Shown here in pieces: positions 8,644 to 16,554 of a DNA stretch of 64,000 bases; position 1 is the first letter of the stretch; each line of letters starts with the position of its first letter. Source of the stretch: Winogradskyella litoriviva. Its GTDB lineage: Bacteria; Bacteroidota; Bacteroidia; Flavobacteriales; Flavobacteriaceae. Location: positions 496,001-560,000 of the forward strand of contig NZ_JABRWQ010000001.1 of NCBI RefSeq assembly GCF_013249065.1. The letters are read 5' to 3'. The position numbers and the translations under genes are program-made. The notes beneath the pieces were generated by a model that worked only from the letters and a program-made list of their open reading frames with translations, ran no database searches and was not told the DNA's origin.

Positions 8644-9153
8644 TTATATGGTTAGGTCATTTTCTTCTTTTATAGTCTTAGTATCTCTAAGCACTGTACT
8701 AATTAACATTAAAAACAATCCCATTGCAATTACTGATAAATAAACCAACGTTTTTTCACTTAACCCAAGTACAACTTGCCGTTTATAAAATATATTACCA
8801 ATCTCATCAACCAACCACAAAGCTACTGAAGAAAGCACCATAAGTTTTCCCGAAGAGAACATTTCCATTATAAGTTCGGTGTTATGAAAATCATTATTCA
8901 ATAACAATTTTGTTGCCTTTCTTAATTTCCAAAGCGCAACAACAAAAACAGCATAAATTACAAGCTTAAAAAAGATATAACGATAAAGCATGCCTTCAGT
9001 TTTATATGTTAATACATCTTCACTGAAAAGCACAAAATTTTGTTCAATACCTAAAAGCGTCGTTGATAAAACAAAAATCCCTAAACCTATACTAGCTAGA
9101 ATAAGAATAATAATGACATTTAGTATTACATAAAGTATTTTCGTGGAACTCAT
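8644..9153 (-). CDS. DUF2975-family integral membrane protein
   Basis: 169 residues with four predicted membrane segments: about 8-30 (ILYVILNVIIILILASIGL), 55-75, 105-125 (LMVLSSVALWLV) and 135-157. The acidic-loop pattern (MEMFSSGKLMVLSSVALWLV) matches DUF2975 proteins. It is first in a two-gene operon with an XRE regulator. No biochemical function is known for the family. The pairing suggests that the membrane protein senses something or holds the regulator; that is inference. Confidence 0.75.
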   Translation of the reverse strand: MSSTKILYVILNVIIILILASIGLGIFVLSTTLLGIEQNFVLFSEDVLTYKTEGMLYRYIFFKLVIYAVFVVALWKLRKATKLLLNNDFHNTELIMEMFSSGKLMVLSSVALWLVDEIGNIFYKRQVVLGLSEKTLVYLSVIAMGLFLMLISTVLRDTKTIKEENDLTI

Positions 9154-9300
9154 AATTATCGTTTTACAATAACAAATATAAAAAAATTATCGAAAAACAA
9201 TAATTTTAATCAGGAAAATACTTTTAAGATCTGTAAGGTTAGATACTTAAACAAGTTCAGCACTAAGGAAAACTACTAGGTATTTCATTATCTTTACCAA

Positions 9301-9717
9301 ATGCAAGACACCTTTGTAACCATAGCAAAATTCCCCTATTCTACAGAAGCCCAAATTGCCAAAGGACGCTTAGAAGCAGATGGTATAAACGTTTTTCTTA
9401 GAGATAATTTAACCATAGACACAGACCCTTTGGTCAGTCAAGCTATTGGTGGTGTAAAACTAAAAGTACTGGCTAAAGACGAAGAAAAAGCAAGGGCAAT
9501 TCTACAATCCATTAAAGCCTATTCTCTAGATGATAACGGTAATCCAATTATTTGCCCAAATTGCAAAAGTCAGCATATTGAAATGTACACAACTATTAAA
9601 AATTTAAAATCCTTATTTTCCTTTCTTATAGGATTCATTACAGGAACGCTACCCTTCAGCACACGTTACCAATACAAATGCGAAGATTGTAACACGGAGT
9701 TTCCTCTTAAAAATTAA
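9301..9717 (+). CDS. DUF2007-domain protein with C-terminal zinc-ribbon-like part
   Basis: 138 residues. Residues 4-72 fit DUF2007 (FVTIAKFPYSTEAQIAKGRL, then a GGVKLKVLAKDEEKAR strand), a small GlnB-like fold often called putative signal-transducing. Residues 80-138 hold two Cys pairs (ICPNCKSQ and YKCEDCNTEF) separated by a hydrophobic stretch, SLFSFLIGFITGTLPFS, which could be a membrane hairpin inside a zinc ribbon. The 3' end overlaps the end of the convergent MocR gene by 11 bases. The function is unknown. Confidence 0.7.
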   Translation: MQDTFVTIAKFPYSTEAQIAKGRLEADGINVFLRDNLTIDTDPLVSQAIGGVKLKVLAKDEEKARAILQSIKAYSLDDNGNPIICPNCKSQHIEMYTTIKNLKSLFSFLIGFITGTLPFSTRYQYKCEDCNTEFPLKN

Positions 9718-11203
9718 GCACTGCATCGTAAGCGCTTTTTAGTTTTTTTATAACTATCTCAAGTTCATCTTCATTTAAATGTCCAAAACCAAAACGAATA
9801 GCACAGGTATTTTTATCCTGATACAAGATAGTTTTTGGTAAAAACAAATCTATTTTTTCGGCTTCTTCGGCCAGCTTTACTAAGGATATGGTTTTATTAA
9901 ATTGCAACCAGAAGGCCAAACCGCCAGAGGGTATTTGCCAAGTAATAATACCATTAAAATAAGTGTCTAAATAATAACATAAACTATCACGACGCTTTTT
10001 GTAAGTCACAATGTTTTTTTTCTTAAGCCGGTCTATTTCCCCTTCTGCAATTAGTTCCGACAGCATTTGCTCTTGTATTAAATCACCTTGCTTATCTAAT
10101 AAATGTAAATAATTATAAGCTTCAGAAATTAAATTTTCTGGCGCCACTACAAAACCGGTATGAAAACTTGGAAATAAAGACTGCCCTAACTTGCCCAAAT
10201 AAATAACCATACCACTAACATCTGCACTCGCCATTGGCAACATCGCTGAACCTGTAAACTGAAAATCATAGTCATAATCATCCTCAATTATAGCAAACCC
10301 ATTGGTTTTAGCAAGTTGCAACAATTGTAAACGACGTTTTGCACTCAAAGTCACTGTGGTCGGATAATCTCTATTAGCACAGACATACACACATCGTATA
10401 CTTCCTTTTACAAAATGCTTTTTTATATAATCTACATTTAGACCCTCATCATCTACAGGTATCGTTCTAATGGTCGCACCTGCTTGCTGAAAAATCATAT
10501 TAGCCTCATAGTTACTTAACTGACCTACCAATACCAAATCATTAGGTTTTATAAGCAACCGAGACACTATATAAAGACTCATTTCTGTGCTACGCGTACT
10601 TAATAAATTATCTGGTTGTATATGAAATCCTCGTGTAGCATTTAAATAATTACTAAGCTGTATTTTAAAAACTGTGGGTGCTAAAGCCTTTGTTCTGTTC
10701 CATTTAGTGATTAAAGGTTTCCGCTTCATTGCTGCACTATACCATCTCGAAAAATGATATACTGGATGTAAACGCAAATCTGGCTTACCATCATTAATAA
10801 TAAAATTTGCAACTGTATCTGCTGCCGTAGAGGCTAAATGAAACGATTGTTCAAAAGGAAAACCAGCTACTTTAGGATAAACATAAGCCTCATTTATGTG
10901 TTGAGCAGTGGCTATAATTTTTGCATTTAACCCTTCTGGCACTAAAACAAAAGTACCTTTGTTAGCTATAATATCTACCCAACCTTGTGATGCCAACTCG
11001 TCATAAATAGCTACAGCAGTATTACGATGCACATTTAATAACTCACTTAATACTCGCGTTCCTGGTAACTTACTACCTTTCTCTAAATAACCACGCTGAA
11101 TCGCATTTATAACCTTCTGTGCTACTTGCAAATAAACAGGTTGCGCAATGGTTTTGTCATAAGTTACAAGTTGTGATATTATATCGCTAGCCGGACTATT
11201 CAT
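9707..11203 (-). CDS. MocR/GntR-family regulator with a degenerate aminotransferase-like domain
   Basis: 498 residues. N-terminal GntR winged helix (about 20-88: PVYLQVAQKVINAIQRGYL, GTRVLSELLNVHRNTAVAIYDEL), then a fold-type-I aminotransferase-like domain (about 120-495). PLP-pocket Asp is kept in IIEDDYDYDF, and the terminal RFGFGHL is normal. However, the block that is usually GTFSK-T-L reads GKLGQSL, so Gln341 (codon at 10181-10183) stands where the Schiff-base Lys belongs. The EDPxY block reads GQLSNY, and the phosphate-binding Arg region reads FHTGF. It is therefore unlikely to bind PLP covalently and may sense another ligand, or PLP non-covalently. It is divergent from a BtuB-like receptor, the likely target. 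Its own start region contains an operator-like box. Confidence 0.85.
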   Translation of the reverse strand: MNSPASDIISQLVTYDKTIAQPVYLQVAQKVINAIQRGYLEKGSKLPGTRVLSELLNVHRNTAVAIYDELASQGWVDIIANKGTFVLVPEGLNAKIIATAQHINEAYVYPKVAGFPFEQSFHLASTAADTVANFIINDGKPDLRLHPVYHFSRWYSAAMKRKPLITKWNRTKALAPTVFKIQLSNYLNATRGFHIQPDNLLSTRSTEMSLYIVSRLLIKPNDLVLVGQLSNYEANMIFQQAGATIRTIPVDDEGLNVDYIKKHFVKGSIRCVYVCANRDYPTTVTLSAKRRLQLLQLAKTNGFAIIEDDYDYDFQFTGSAMLPMASADVSGMVIYLGKLGQSLFPSFHTGFVVAPENLISEAYNYLHLLDKQGDLIQEQMLSELIAEGEIDRLKKKNIVTYKKRRDSLCYYLDTYFNGIITWQIPSGGLAFWLQFNKTISLVKLAEEAEKIDLFLPKTILYQDKNTCAIRFGFGHLNEDELEIVIKKLKSAYDAVLNF

Positions 11204-11235
11204 TGTTTTAAAACTGGACTACTTTAATCGTCCGG
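11191..11235. promoter_or_regulatory. Candidate MocR operator: two direct repeats plus one inverted copy
   Basis: CCGGACTA (11191-11198) and CTGGACTA (11214-11221) are direct repeats 23 bases apart. TCGTCCGG (11228-11235) is an inverted copy (CCGGACGA on the other strand). The GC-rich boxes stand out in AT-rich DNA. Direct repeats with an added inverted box are described for GabR/PdxR-type MocR regulators. The first box lies inside the first codons of the regulator itself. Binding is inferred. Confidence 0.5.
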
Positions 11236-11298
11236 AAAGTTACGACTTTTGTAGTATAAAAATTCAATGATGCAATATCAATTGCAAAACTAATACAG

Positions 11299-13134
11299 AT
11301 GAAAAATACAGCCTTACGTTTTACGTTTTTATTAATTACCATTTTTAAACTTAACGCTCAAGAAGAACTGCCTATTATAAAAACAGACTCATTAAGAGAA
11401 GTGGTTATTACCTCTACCAGAATTGATTTACCATTCAAAGAAAATTCTAGAACAATAGATATCATTACAGCAGCAGATATTAAAAATAGTGCCGCAGTTA
11501 CCGTTGCAGATTTATTGCAACAAGTGGCTGGTGTGGATATTAGAAGACGTGGAACTGGTGGTAGCCAAGCCGATTTATACATTAGAGGTGGTGGTTTTGA
11601 CCAAACACTTTTATTAATAGATGGTATAAAAATGGACGATGCACAAACGGGTCATCATACCCTAAATGCTGCATTACCTATAGAAGTCATTGAACGAATT
11701 GAAGTTATAAAAGGTCCTGCAGCACGTGTTTTTGGACAAAATGCCTTTACTGGTGCCATTAATATTGTAACTAAATCCACTTTAAAAAATTCGGTATCTG
11801 TTAAAACAGAAACAGGGTCTTTTGGTCAACTCAATGGCGCAGTCACTGTTGGATCTGAATTAGAAAATTCAACACACATTCTCCATGCTGGTAAAATGAC
11901 CTCTAATGGATACCGTTTTAATTCAGATTATAAAAATTCTAATTACGTCTTAAAAAGTGTATTCAATAAAAATGCGCAACCTATTGAAATGATAGCTACT
12001 TTTTTCGAAAAGAATTTCGGTGCCGCAAATTTTTATACACCAACAAGTTGGGGATTTAATGAATATGAAGAAACTCAAAATAGCTTAATGGCGTTTACCA
12101 CTAAATTTCAATCTGAAAAATTTAAAATCCAACCTCGTGTCTACTGGAAACGTAATCAAGATATGTTTTTACTACAAAGGGAGGATCCAAATTTTTTTAG
12201 AAACTTTCATATCTCTAATAAAATCGGAGCTGAAGCAAATGCTTCTTACAGATCCGAATTAGGAATTACAGGATTTGGTGTCGACATCTCTAAAGTCTAC
12301 TTACGAAGTAATAATTTAGGTAATCGAAACCGTTTTATGACCACCTTATTTTTAGAACACCGTTTTCACCTAATAGATAACCGATTAGACATTACACCTG
12401 GTGTTGCCATGACCTATTTTTCAGATTTTAAATTTAATGCCTTTCCTGGTTTAGATGTAGGATTTGATATTACAGATAACTTAAAGGCCTACGGAAACGT
12501 TGGGTTTACATACAGAATACCAACCTACACAGATTTGTATTATTATGGAGGTGGAAGTGCAGGAAATCCAGATTTAGAACCAGAAGAGGCCTTTGCACAA
12601 GAACTTGGTTTTAAATTTTTTACACCAAAATTGTCCGCTACCATTGCCGTTTTTAACAGAGATGCTAATAACCTTATTGATTACATTAGACAAGATACTT
12701 CTGAAGAAGTCTTTACAGCAACAAACATTACCGAAGTGAATACTAAAGGGTTTGAAGCAGATGTGGCTTATCATTTTAAATTGAATAACTTCAACCAAAC
12801 AATCGCTATTGGTTACTCTTTTTTAGATGATAATATCTCTGAACAAAATGAAGAATTATCACGTTATTCTTTAAACACACTAAAACACCATTTCACAACG
12901 CGTTTAAGTACAAAATTGTTTAAAAATGTGAGTCAAAATATCATCTATAAACATGCAGAACGCACCACAGGACAATCGTATAATGTTTGGGATGCTTCTA
13001 TAGTTATGAAATTAAAACAAGTTGAATTATCCTTTACTGCAAGCAATATTTTTGATGCAGATTATATTGAATCTGGTTTTACGCCAATGCCACCAAGCAA
13101 TGTGTTGTTTGGTATGAGTTATAAATTTAAATAA
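11299..13134 (+). CDS. TonB-dependent outer-membrane receptor, BtuB-like
   Basis: 611 residues with a short signal peptide (MKNTALRFTFLLITIFKLNAQ). A TonB-box-like VVITSTR stretch near 33-40 is followed by the plug (VADLLQQVAGVDIRRRG, LYIRGGGFDQTLLLIDGIKM, ERIEVIKGPAARVFGQNAFTGAINIVTK). The C-terminal beta-barrel ends in aromatic GMSYKFK. Size and plug resemble BtuB-type receptors, which take up cobalamin or other small chelates with TonB-ExbBD energy. No cobalamin riboswitch fits in the 95-base gap to the divergent MocR gene, so a vitamin B12 role is not supported by context. The neighbouring regulator suggests an amino-compound or vitamin-like ligand. The substrate is unknown. Confidence 0.85.
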   Translation: MKNTALRFTFLLITIFKLNAQEELPIIKTDSLREVVITSTRIDLPFKENSRTIDIITAADIKNSAAVTVADLLQQVAGVDIRRRGTGGSQADLYIRGGGFDQTLLLIDGIKMDDAQTGHHTLNAALPIEVIERIEVIKGPAARVFGQNAFTGAINIVTKSTLKNSVSVKTETGSFGQLNGAVTVGSELENSTHILHAGKMTSNGYRFNSDYKNSNYVLKSVFNKNAQPIEMIATFFEKNFGAANFYTPTSWGFNEYEETQNSLMAFTTKFQSEKFKIQPRVYWKRNQDMFLLQREDPNFFRNFHISNKIGAEANASYRSELGITGFGVDISKVYLRSNNLGNRNRFMTTLFLEHRFHLIDNRLDITPGVAMTYFSDFKFNAFPGLDVGFDITDNLKAYGNVGFTYRIPTYTDLYYYGGGSAGNPDLEPEEAFAQELGFKFFTPKLSATIAVFNRDANNLIDYIRQDTSEEVFTATNITEVNTKGFEADVAYHFKLNNFNQTIAIGYSFLDDNISEQNEELSRYSLNTLKHHFTTRLSTKLFKNVSQNIIYKHAERTTGQSYNVWDASIVMKLKQVELSFTASNIFDADYIESGFTPMPPSNVLFGMSYKFK

Positions 13135-13531
13135 TCATTGTAGATTCCTGCCTTCGCAGGAATGACAAACAGATGATTTCTGTAACTATAGACTAGTGTC
13201 TTCCCAACAACCATAAATCAACCAAATAAAATATTCTTCAAAAAAACTGTAACAAAATACATTGTTCTGCTACTTATATCTTGAAAGTGGATAAAATTTT
13301 AATCCTTTATGAAGCTTCAAAAGTATTAAAGCAACCACACTACAAACACCCACCACATACTGTTTACATTCAGAATTAGGATAATGTATTATCCAATTCA
13401 AGATTTAAAAATAAACCAGGACGTTCTACGTCTTATTTGGTGGCAATGTTGTGTCTAATTTACTTTCAAAATAATAAGCCTAAAACCTTATTAGGTTGTA
13501 TATTTATTAACTCAAACAAATCCCTACAATT
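13135..13531. other. 397-base spacer: one REP palindrome and two short palindromes
   Basis: No gene is seen. Features are one family D palindrome (13143-13166), a 16-base perfect palindrome GGATAATGTATTATCC (13379-13394) and GACGT-TCT-ACGTC (13420-13432). The latter two lie 100-150 bases ahead of the NfeD/flotillin operon and could be regulator sites. No clean TAnnTTTG promoter was found near 13532. Confidence 0.5.
13143..13166. repeat. REP-like palindrome, family D, single copy
   Basis: GATTCCTGCCTTCGCAGGAATGAC has the same core as 8320-8346 and 42580-42600. Here it stands alone just behind the TonB receptor gene and may act as an mRNA 3' hairpin. Confidence 0.65.
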
Positions 13532-14155
13532 ATGGCAGACTGGTTTTCAAATTTAGAATTACTTTCTAAAATATATTGGTTAACGGCTATCATTGGTTCA
13601 CTTGTGTTTTCCATAGTGATGATTATGGCTTTTATAGGTAGCGATGCAGATGATATTGATGCAGATATAGAAGCTGGCTTTCAGTTTATTTCCTTTAAAA
13701 ATCTCGTTGGCTTTTTTACCATTTTTGGCTGGAGTGGCATTGCTTGTATAGATGCTGGTCTTTCTACACCTGCAACTTTAATTATTTCCGTGATTTGCGG
13801 CTTACTAATGATGGTCATTATGGCAACACTATTCTACTTTATTAGTAAACTAACGGATAGTGGCACTTTAAATTATAAAAATGCTATTGATGCAGTTGGC
13901 GAAGTCTATTTAACTATTGGCGAAGATCGCTCTAAAATGGGTAAAGTAAGCGTAAATGTACAAGGCACTATGAGAGAATTAGACGCCTTAACAGATGCCT
14001 TAACACCTTTAAAAACAGGTACAATTATAAAAGTAGTCGATGTTACTTCTAACGGTATTTTAATTGTTGACAGAACCCGTAAACCTATTGAGCCTTCAAA
14101 AGCACAACCCGACCCTTTATTAAGTAACAACCCTCAAAAGAAAATAACAAACTAA
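13532..14155 (+). CDS. NfeD/YuaF-like membrane protein with C-terminal OB-fold
   Basis: 207 residues. Three hydrophobic segments (about 15-35, 55-75 and 80-108; IYWLTAIIGSLVFSIVMIM, LIISVICGLLMMVIMATLF) are followed by a soluble beta-rich tail (about 120-185; AVGEVYLTIGEDRSKMGKVS, TMRELDAL, TIIKVVDVTSNGILIV) of the NfeD OB-fold kind. It lies 25 bases ahead of a flotillin gene. NfeD-like proteins with flotillins (YuaF-YuaG, YqiJ-YqiK) organise membrane microdomains and respond to membrane stress. It is the first gene of a four-gene operon. Confidence 0.8.
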   Translation: MADWFSNLELLSKIYWLTAIIGSLVFSIVMIMAFIGSDADDIDADIEAGFQFISFKNLVGFFTIFGWSGIACIDAGLSTPATLIISVICGLLMMVIMATLFYFISKLTDSGTLNYKNAIDAVGEVYLTIGEDRSKMGKVSVNVQGTMRELDALTDALTPLKTGTIIKVVDVTSNGILIVDRTRKPIEPSKAQPDPLLSNNPQKKITN

Positions 14156-14180
14156 AAACAAACCTTCAAATTTAAATACT

Positions 14181-15611
14181 ATGACATTACTAACCATTCA
14201 AGAAAATTTTAATGTAGACAGCCTAGGCGTACCTATGCTCGCCATTTTTGTGGTCTTATTTATTGTACTCACATTAATTATATTAATAAAACGCTACAAG
14301 CGCTGTCCTTCGGATAGAATTTTAGTAGTCTACGGTAAAGTAGGTGGTGGTCAATCGGCCAAATGTATTCATGGTGGAGCTGCCTTTATTATTCCTGTAA
14401 TTCAAGATTATGAATTCTTAGATTTAACACCTATTTCTATTGAGGTAAACTTGGTCAATGCATTATCTAAACAAAACATTCGTGTTAATGTGCCATCGCG
14501 TTTTACCATTGGTGTCTCTACAGAACCTGGTGTTATGCAAAATGCGGCTGAACGTTTATTAGGTTTAGGCGCACAAGATGTTCAAGAATTAGCGAAAGAA
14601 ATTATTTTCGGACAATTACGTTTGGTCGTAGCGTCTATGGATATTGAAGAAATTAATAACGATAGAGATAAGTTTTTAACTAACATTTCGCAGTCGGTTG
14701 AAACGGAATTAAAGAAAGTAGGTTTAAAGCTAATCAACGTAAACATTACTGATATTGTTGACGAGTCTGGTTATATTGAAGCTCTTGGTAAAGAAGCGGC
14801 TGCGCACGCTATTAACGCAGCACGTAAATCCGTTGCAGAGAAAACTAGAGATGGTTCTATTGGTGAAGCTAACGCTGTACAAGATGAAAGAACTCAGGTA
14901 GCTGCAGCCAACGCACAAGCTGTTGAGGGTGAAAACACTGCGAAAATTGCCGTGGCAAATTCAGATTCCTTACGTCGTCAAAGAGAAGCAGAAGCAGAAC
15001 GTGTGGCTATTGCTTCAGAGAAAGTACAAGCTGCAAAAGCCTTAGAAGAGTCTTATGCTGCAGAACAAGATGCTGAAACCGCAAGAGCTGAACGTGAGCG
15101 TTCTTCTCAAATGGCAGATATTATTGTACCTGCTGAAATTGATAAGCAAAAAGCCGAAATTGATGCAGAAGCAGAAGCTGAACGCATTAGACGTAAAGCA
15201 AAAGGTGAAGCTGATGCCATATTATTTAAAGCACAAGCCGAAGCACAAGGTCAGTTTGAAATCTTAACTAAGCAAGCTGCTGGTATGGAGCAAATTGTTA
15301 AAGCGGCTGGCAACAACAGTAGAGATGCTGTATTATTATTAATTGCAGATAAATTACCAGAACTTGTTAAAGCACAAGCAGACGCTATTAAGAATATTAA
15401 AATTGATAAAGTTACCGTTTGGGATGGTGGCTCTGGCAGTGAAGATGGCAAATCATCTACAGCTAATTTCTTATCTGGCATGTACAAATCTGTACCGCCT
15501 TTACAAGATATGTTTAATATGGCTGGTATGGATTTACCAGAGTATCTTAAAGGTAAAGACAAAAAACAAATTGAAGCAGAAGATGCTAAAATTGAAACAT
15601 CTGAAGAGTAA
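14181..15611 (+). CDS. Flotillin-family (SPFH/band 7) membrane-microdomain protein
   Basis: 476 residues. One N-terminal membrane segment (about 17-36, PMLAIFVVLFIVLTLIILI) is followed by the SPFH domain (about 45-220; RILVVYGKVGGG, NIRVNVPSRFTIGVSTEPG) and a long EA-rich coiled coil (about 220-360; repeated AEAER, AEIDAEAEAERIRRKAKGEA). The C-terminal tail is short. The length and EA repeats match flotillins (YuaG/FloT, YqiK). It forms oligomeric scaffolds in the inner membrane. The NfeD-like partner sits upstream and two small membrane proteins downstream. Confidence 0.92.
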   Translation: MTLLTIQENFNVDSLGVPMLAIFVVLFIVLTLIILIKRYKRCPSDRILVVYGKVGGGQSAKCIHGGAAFIIPVIQDYEFLDLTPISIEVNLVNALSKQNIRVNVPSRFTIGVSTEPGVMQNAAERLLGLGAQDVQELAKEIIFGQLRLVVASMDIEEINNDRDKFLTNISQSVETELKKVGLKLINVNITDIVDESGYIEALGKEAAAHAINAARKSVAEKTRDGSIGEANAVQDERTQVAAANAQAVEGENTAKIAVANSDSLRRQREAEAERVAIASEKVQAAKALEESYAAEQDAETARAERERSSQMADIIVPAEIDKQKAEIDAEAEAERIRRKAKGEADAILFKAQAEAQGQFEILTKQAAGMEQIVKAAGNNSRDAVLLLIADKLPELVKAQADAIKNIKIDKVTVWDGGSGSEDGKSSTANFLSGMYKSVPPLQDMFNMAGMDLPEYLKGKDKKQIEAEDAKIETSEE

Positions 15612-15637
15612 TTAATTAAAGCCCTATTAAACTTCAA

Positions 15638-16126
15638 ATGGCAGATATGAAAATAATATACAAAAGCCCAATTGCCACAATGCAATTGATTTATGGTATT
15701 GGGCTTATTGTTATTGGTATCGTTGGACTTTTAAACAATGTTATAGGAGTCATCTTTTTGGCTAGCGGTTTATATTTTTTTAAAACTGAAGGCATTGAGA
15801 TTAACCTAGACAAAAAAACCTACCGTAAAACCACTAATATTTTTAATTTCAGTTTTGGAAAATGGGAAGACTTACCAGATATAGAATATGTTTCCGTTTT
15901 TAAAACAACAACCTCTTCTAGAGTTTGGGTATCATCGGCAAGTACAAAAGTTTCTAATGAGGTTATAAAAGTCAATCTCTTTTACGATACCAACCAAAAG
16001 ATTGAAGCATTTGTTACAGATGATGCTAATGATGTTAATGATGCTTTTAAAGTAGCCCAACAAATTGCTACAGCTCTAAATGTTGATGTGTTAGACGCAA
16101 CAACCAGAGAAACCAAATGGTTATAA
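15638..16126 (+). CDS. Small membrane protein of the flotillin operon, unknown function
   Basis: 162 residues. Two closely spaced hydrophobic segments (about 15-50; MQLIYGIGLIVIGIVGLL, VIGVIFLASGLYFF) precede a soluble beta-rich domain (TEGIEINLDKKTYRKTTNIF, then FGKWEDLPDIEYVSVFKT) that recalls PH-like domains of small bacterial membrane proteins. It lies 26 bases behind the flotillin gene. A role with the flotillin scaffold is suggested by position only. Confidence 0.65.
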   Translation: MADMKIIYKSPIATMQLIYGIGLIVIGIVGLLNNVIGVIFLASGLYFFKTEGIEINLDKKTYRKTTNIFNFSFGKWEDLPDIEYVSVFKTTTSSRVWVSSASTKVSNEVIKVNLFYDTNQKIEAFVTDDANDVNDAFKVAQQIATALNVDVLDATTRETKWL

Positions 16127-16141
16127 TTTAAATCACATATT

Positions 16142-16450
16142 ATGATATTTACTATAATCCTCTTTATTGTGTTAGGAGCACTAATTAAGTACGGTAAAAT
16201 GTACTTTTTAATTGCTGGCTATAATACCATGTCTAGCGAAAAAAAAGCCAATTACAATATAGAAGGTATTGCCACTGTATTTAGAAATGCCATGTTTGGT
16301 ATGGCATTTATTATGCTTGTAGGTATAGGCATAAGTTATGGGCTAGAAAACCCTAAACTAAAAGAGTATTTCTTTTTTGGGGCTTTAATTATTGGTATTC
16401 CTTACCTACTCTTGGTGTCTAACTCTAACAAATTCAAACTAAAAAAATAG
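16142..16450 (+). CDS. DUF3784-like small membrane protein
   Basis: 102 residues with three hydrophobic segments (about 1-22, 48-68, 78-95). The segment LIAGYNTMSSEKKANYNIEG is the family-defining region of DUF3784 proteins between the first two membrane segments. It lies 15 bases behind the preceding gene and is last in the flotillin operon. No function is known. Confidence 0.7.
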   Translation: MIFTIILFIVLGALIKYGKMYFLIAGYNTMSSEKKANYNIEGIATVFRNAMFGMAFIMLVGIGISYGLENPKLKEYFFFGALIIGIPYLLLVSNSNKFKLKK

Positions 16451-16554
16451 AACAAAAAGTGGGTTATAAAACCTAGAAATTAGCAATTTTAACATATCAA
16501 TGAAAGTCATTCTTTTTCGTTTTTTTAATTTTGAACCCTAAATTCTATTAATTT

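Noticed and set aside
11204..11298. Cobalamin riboswitch ahead of the BtuB-like receptor
   Set aside because: The 95-base gap is too short for one and lacks the B12-box; the receptor is paired with a MocR regulator instead.
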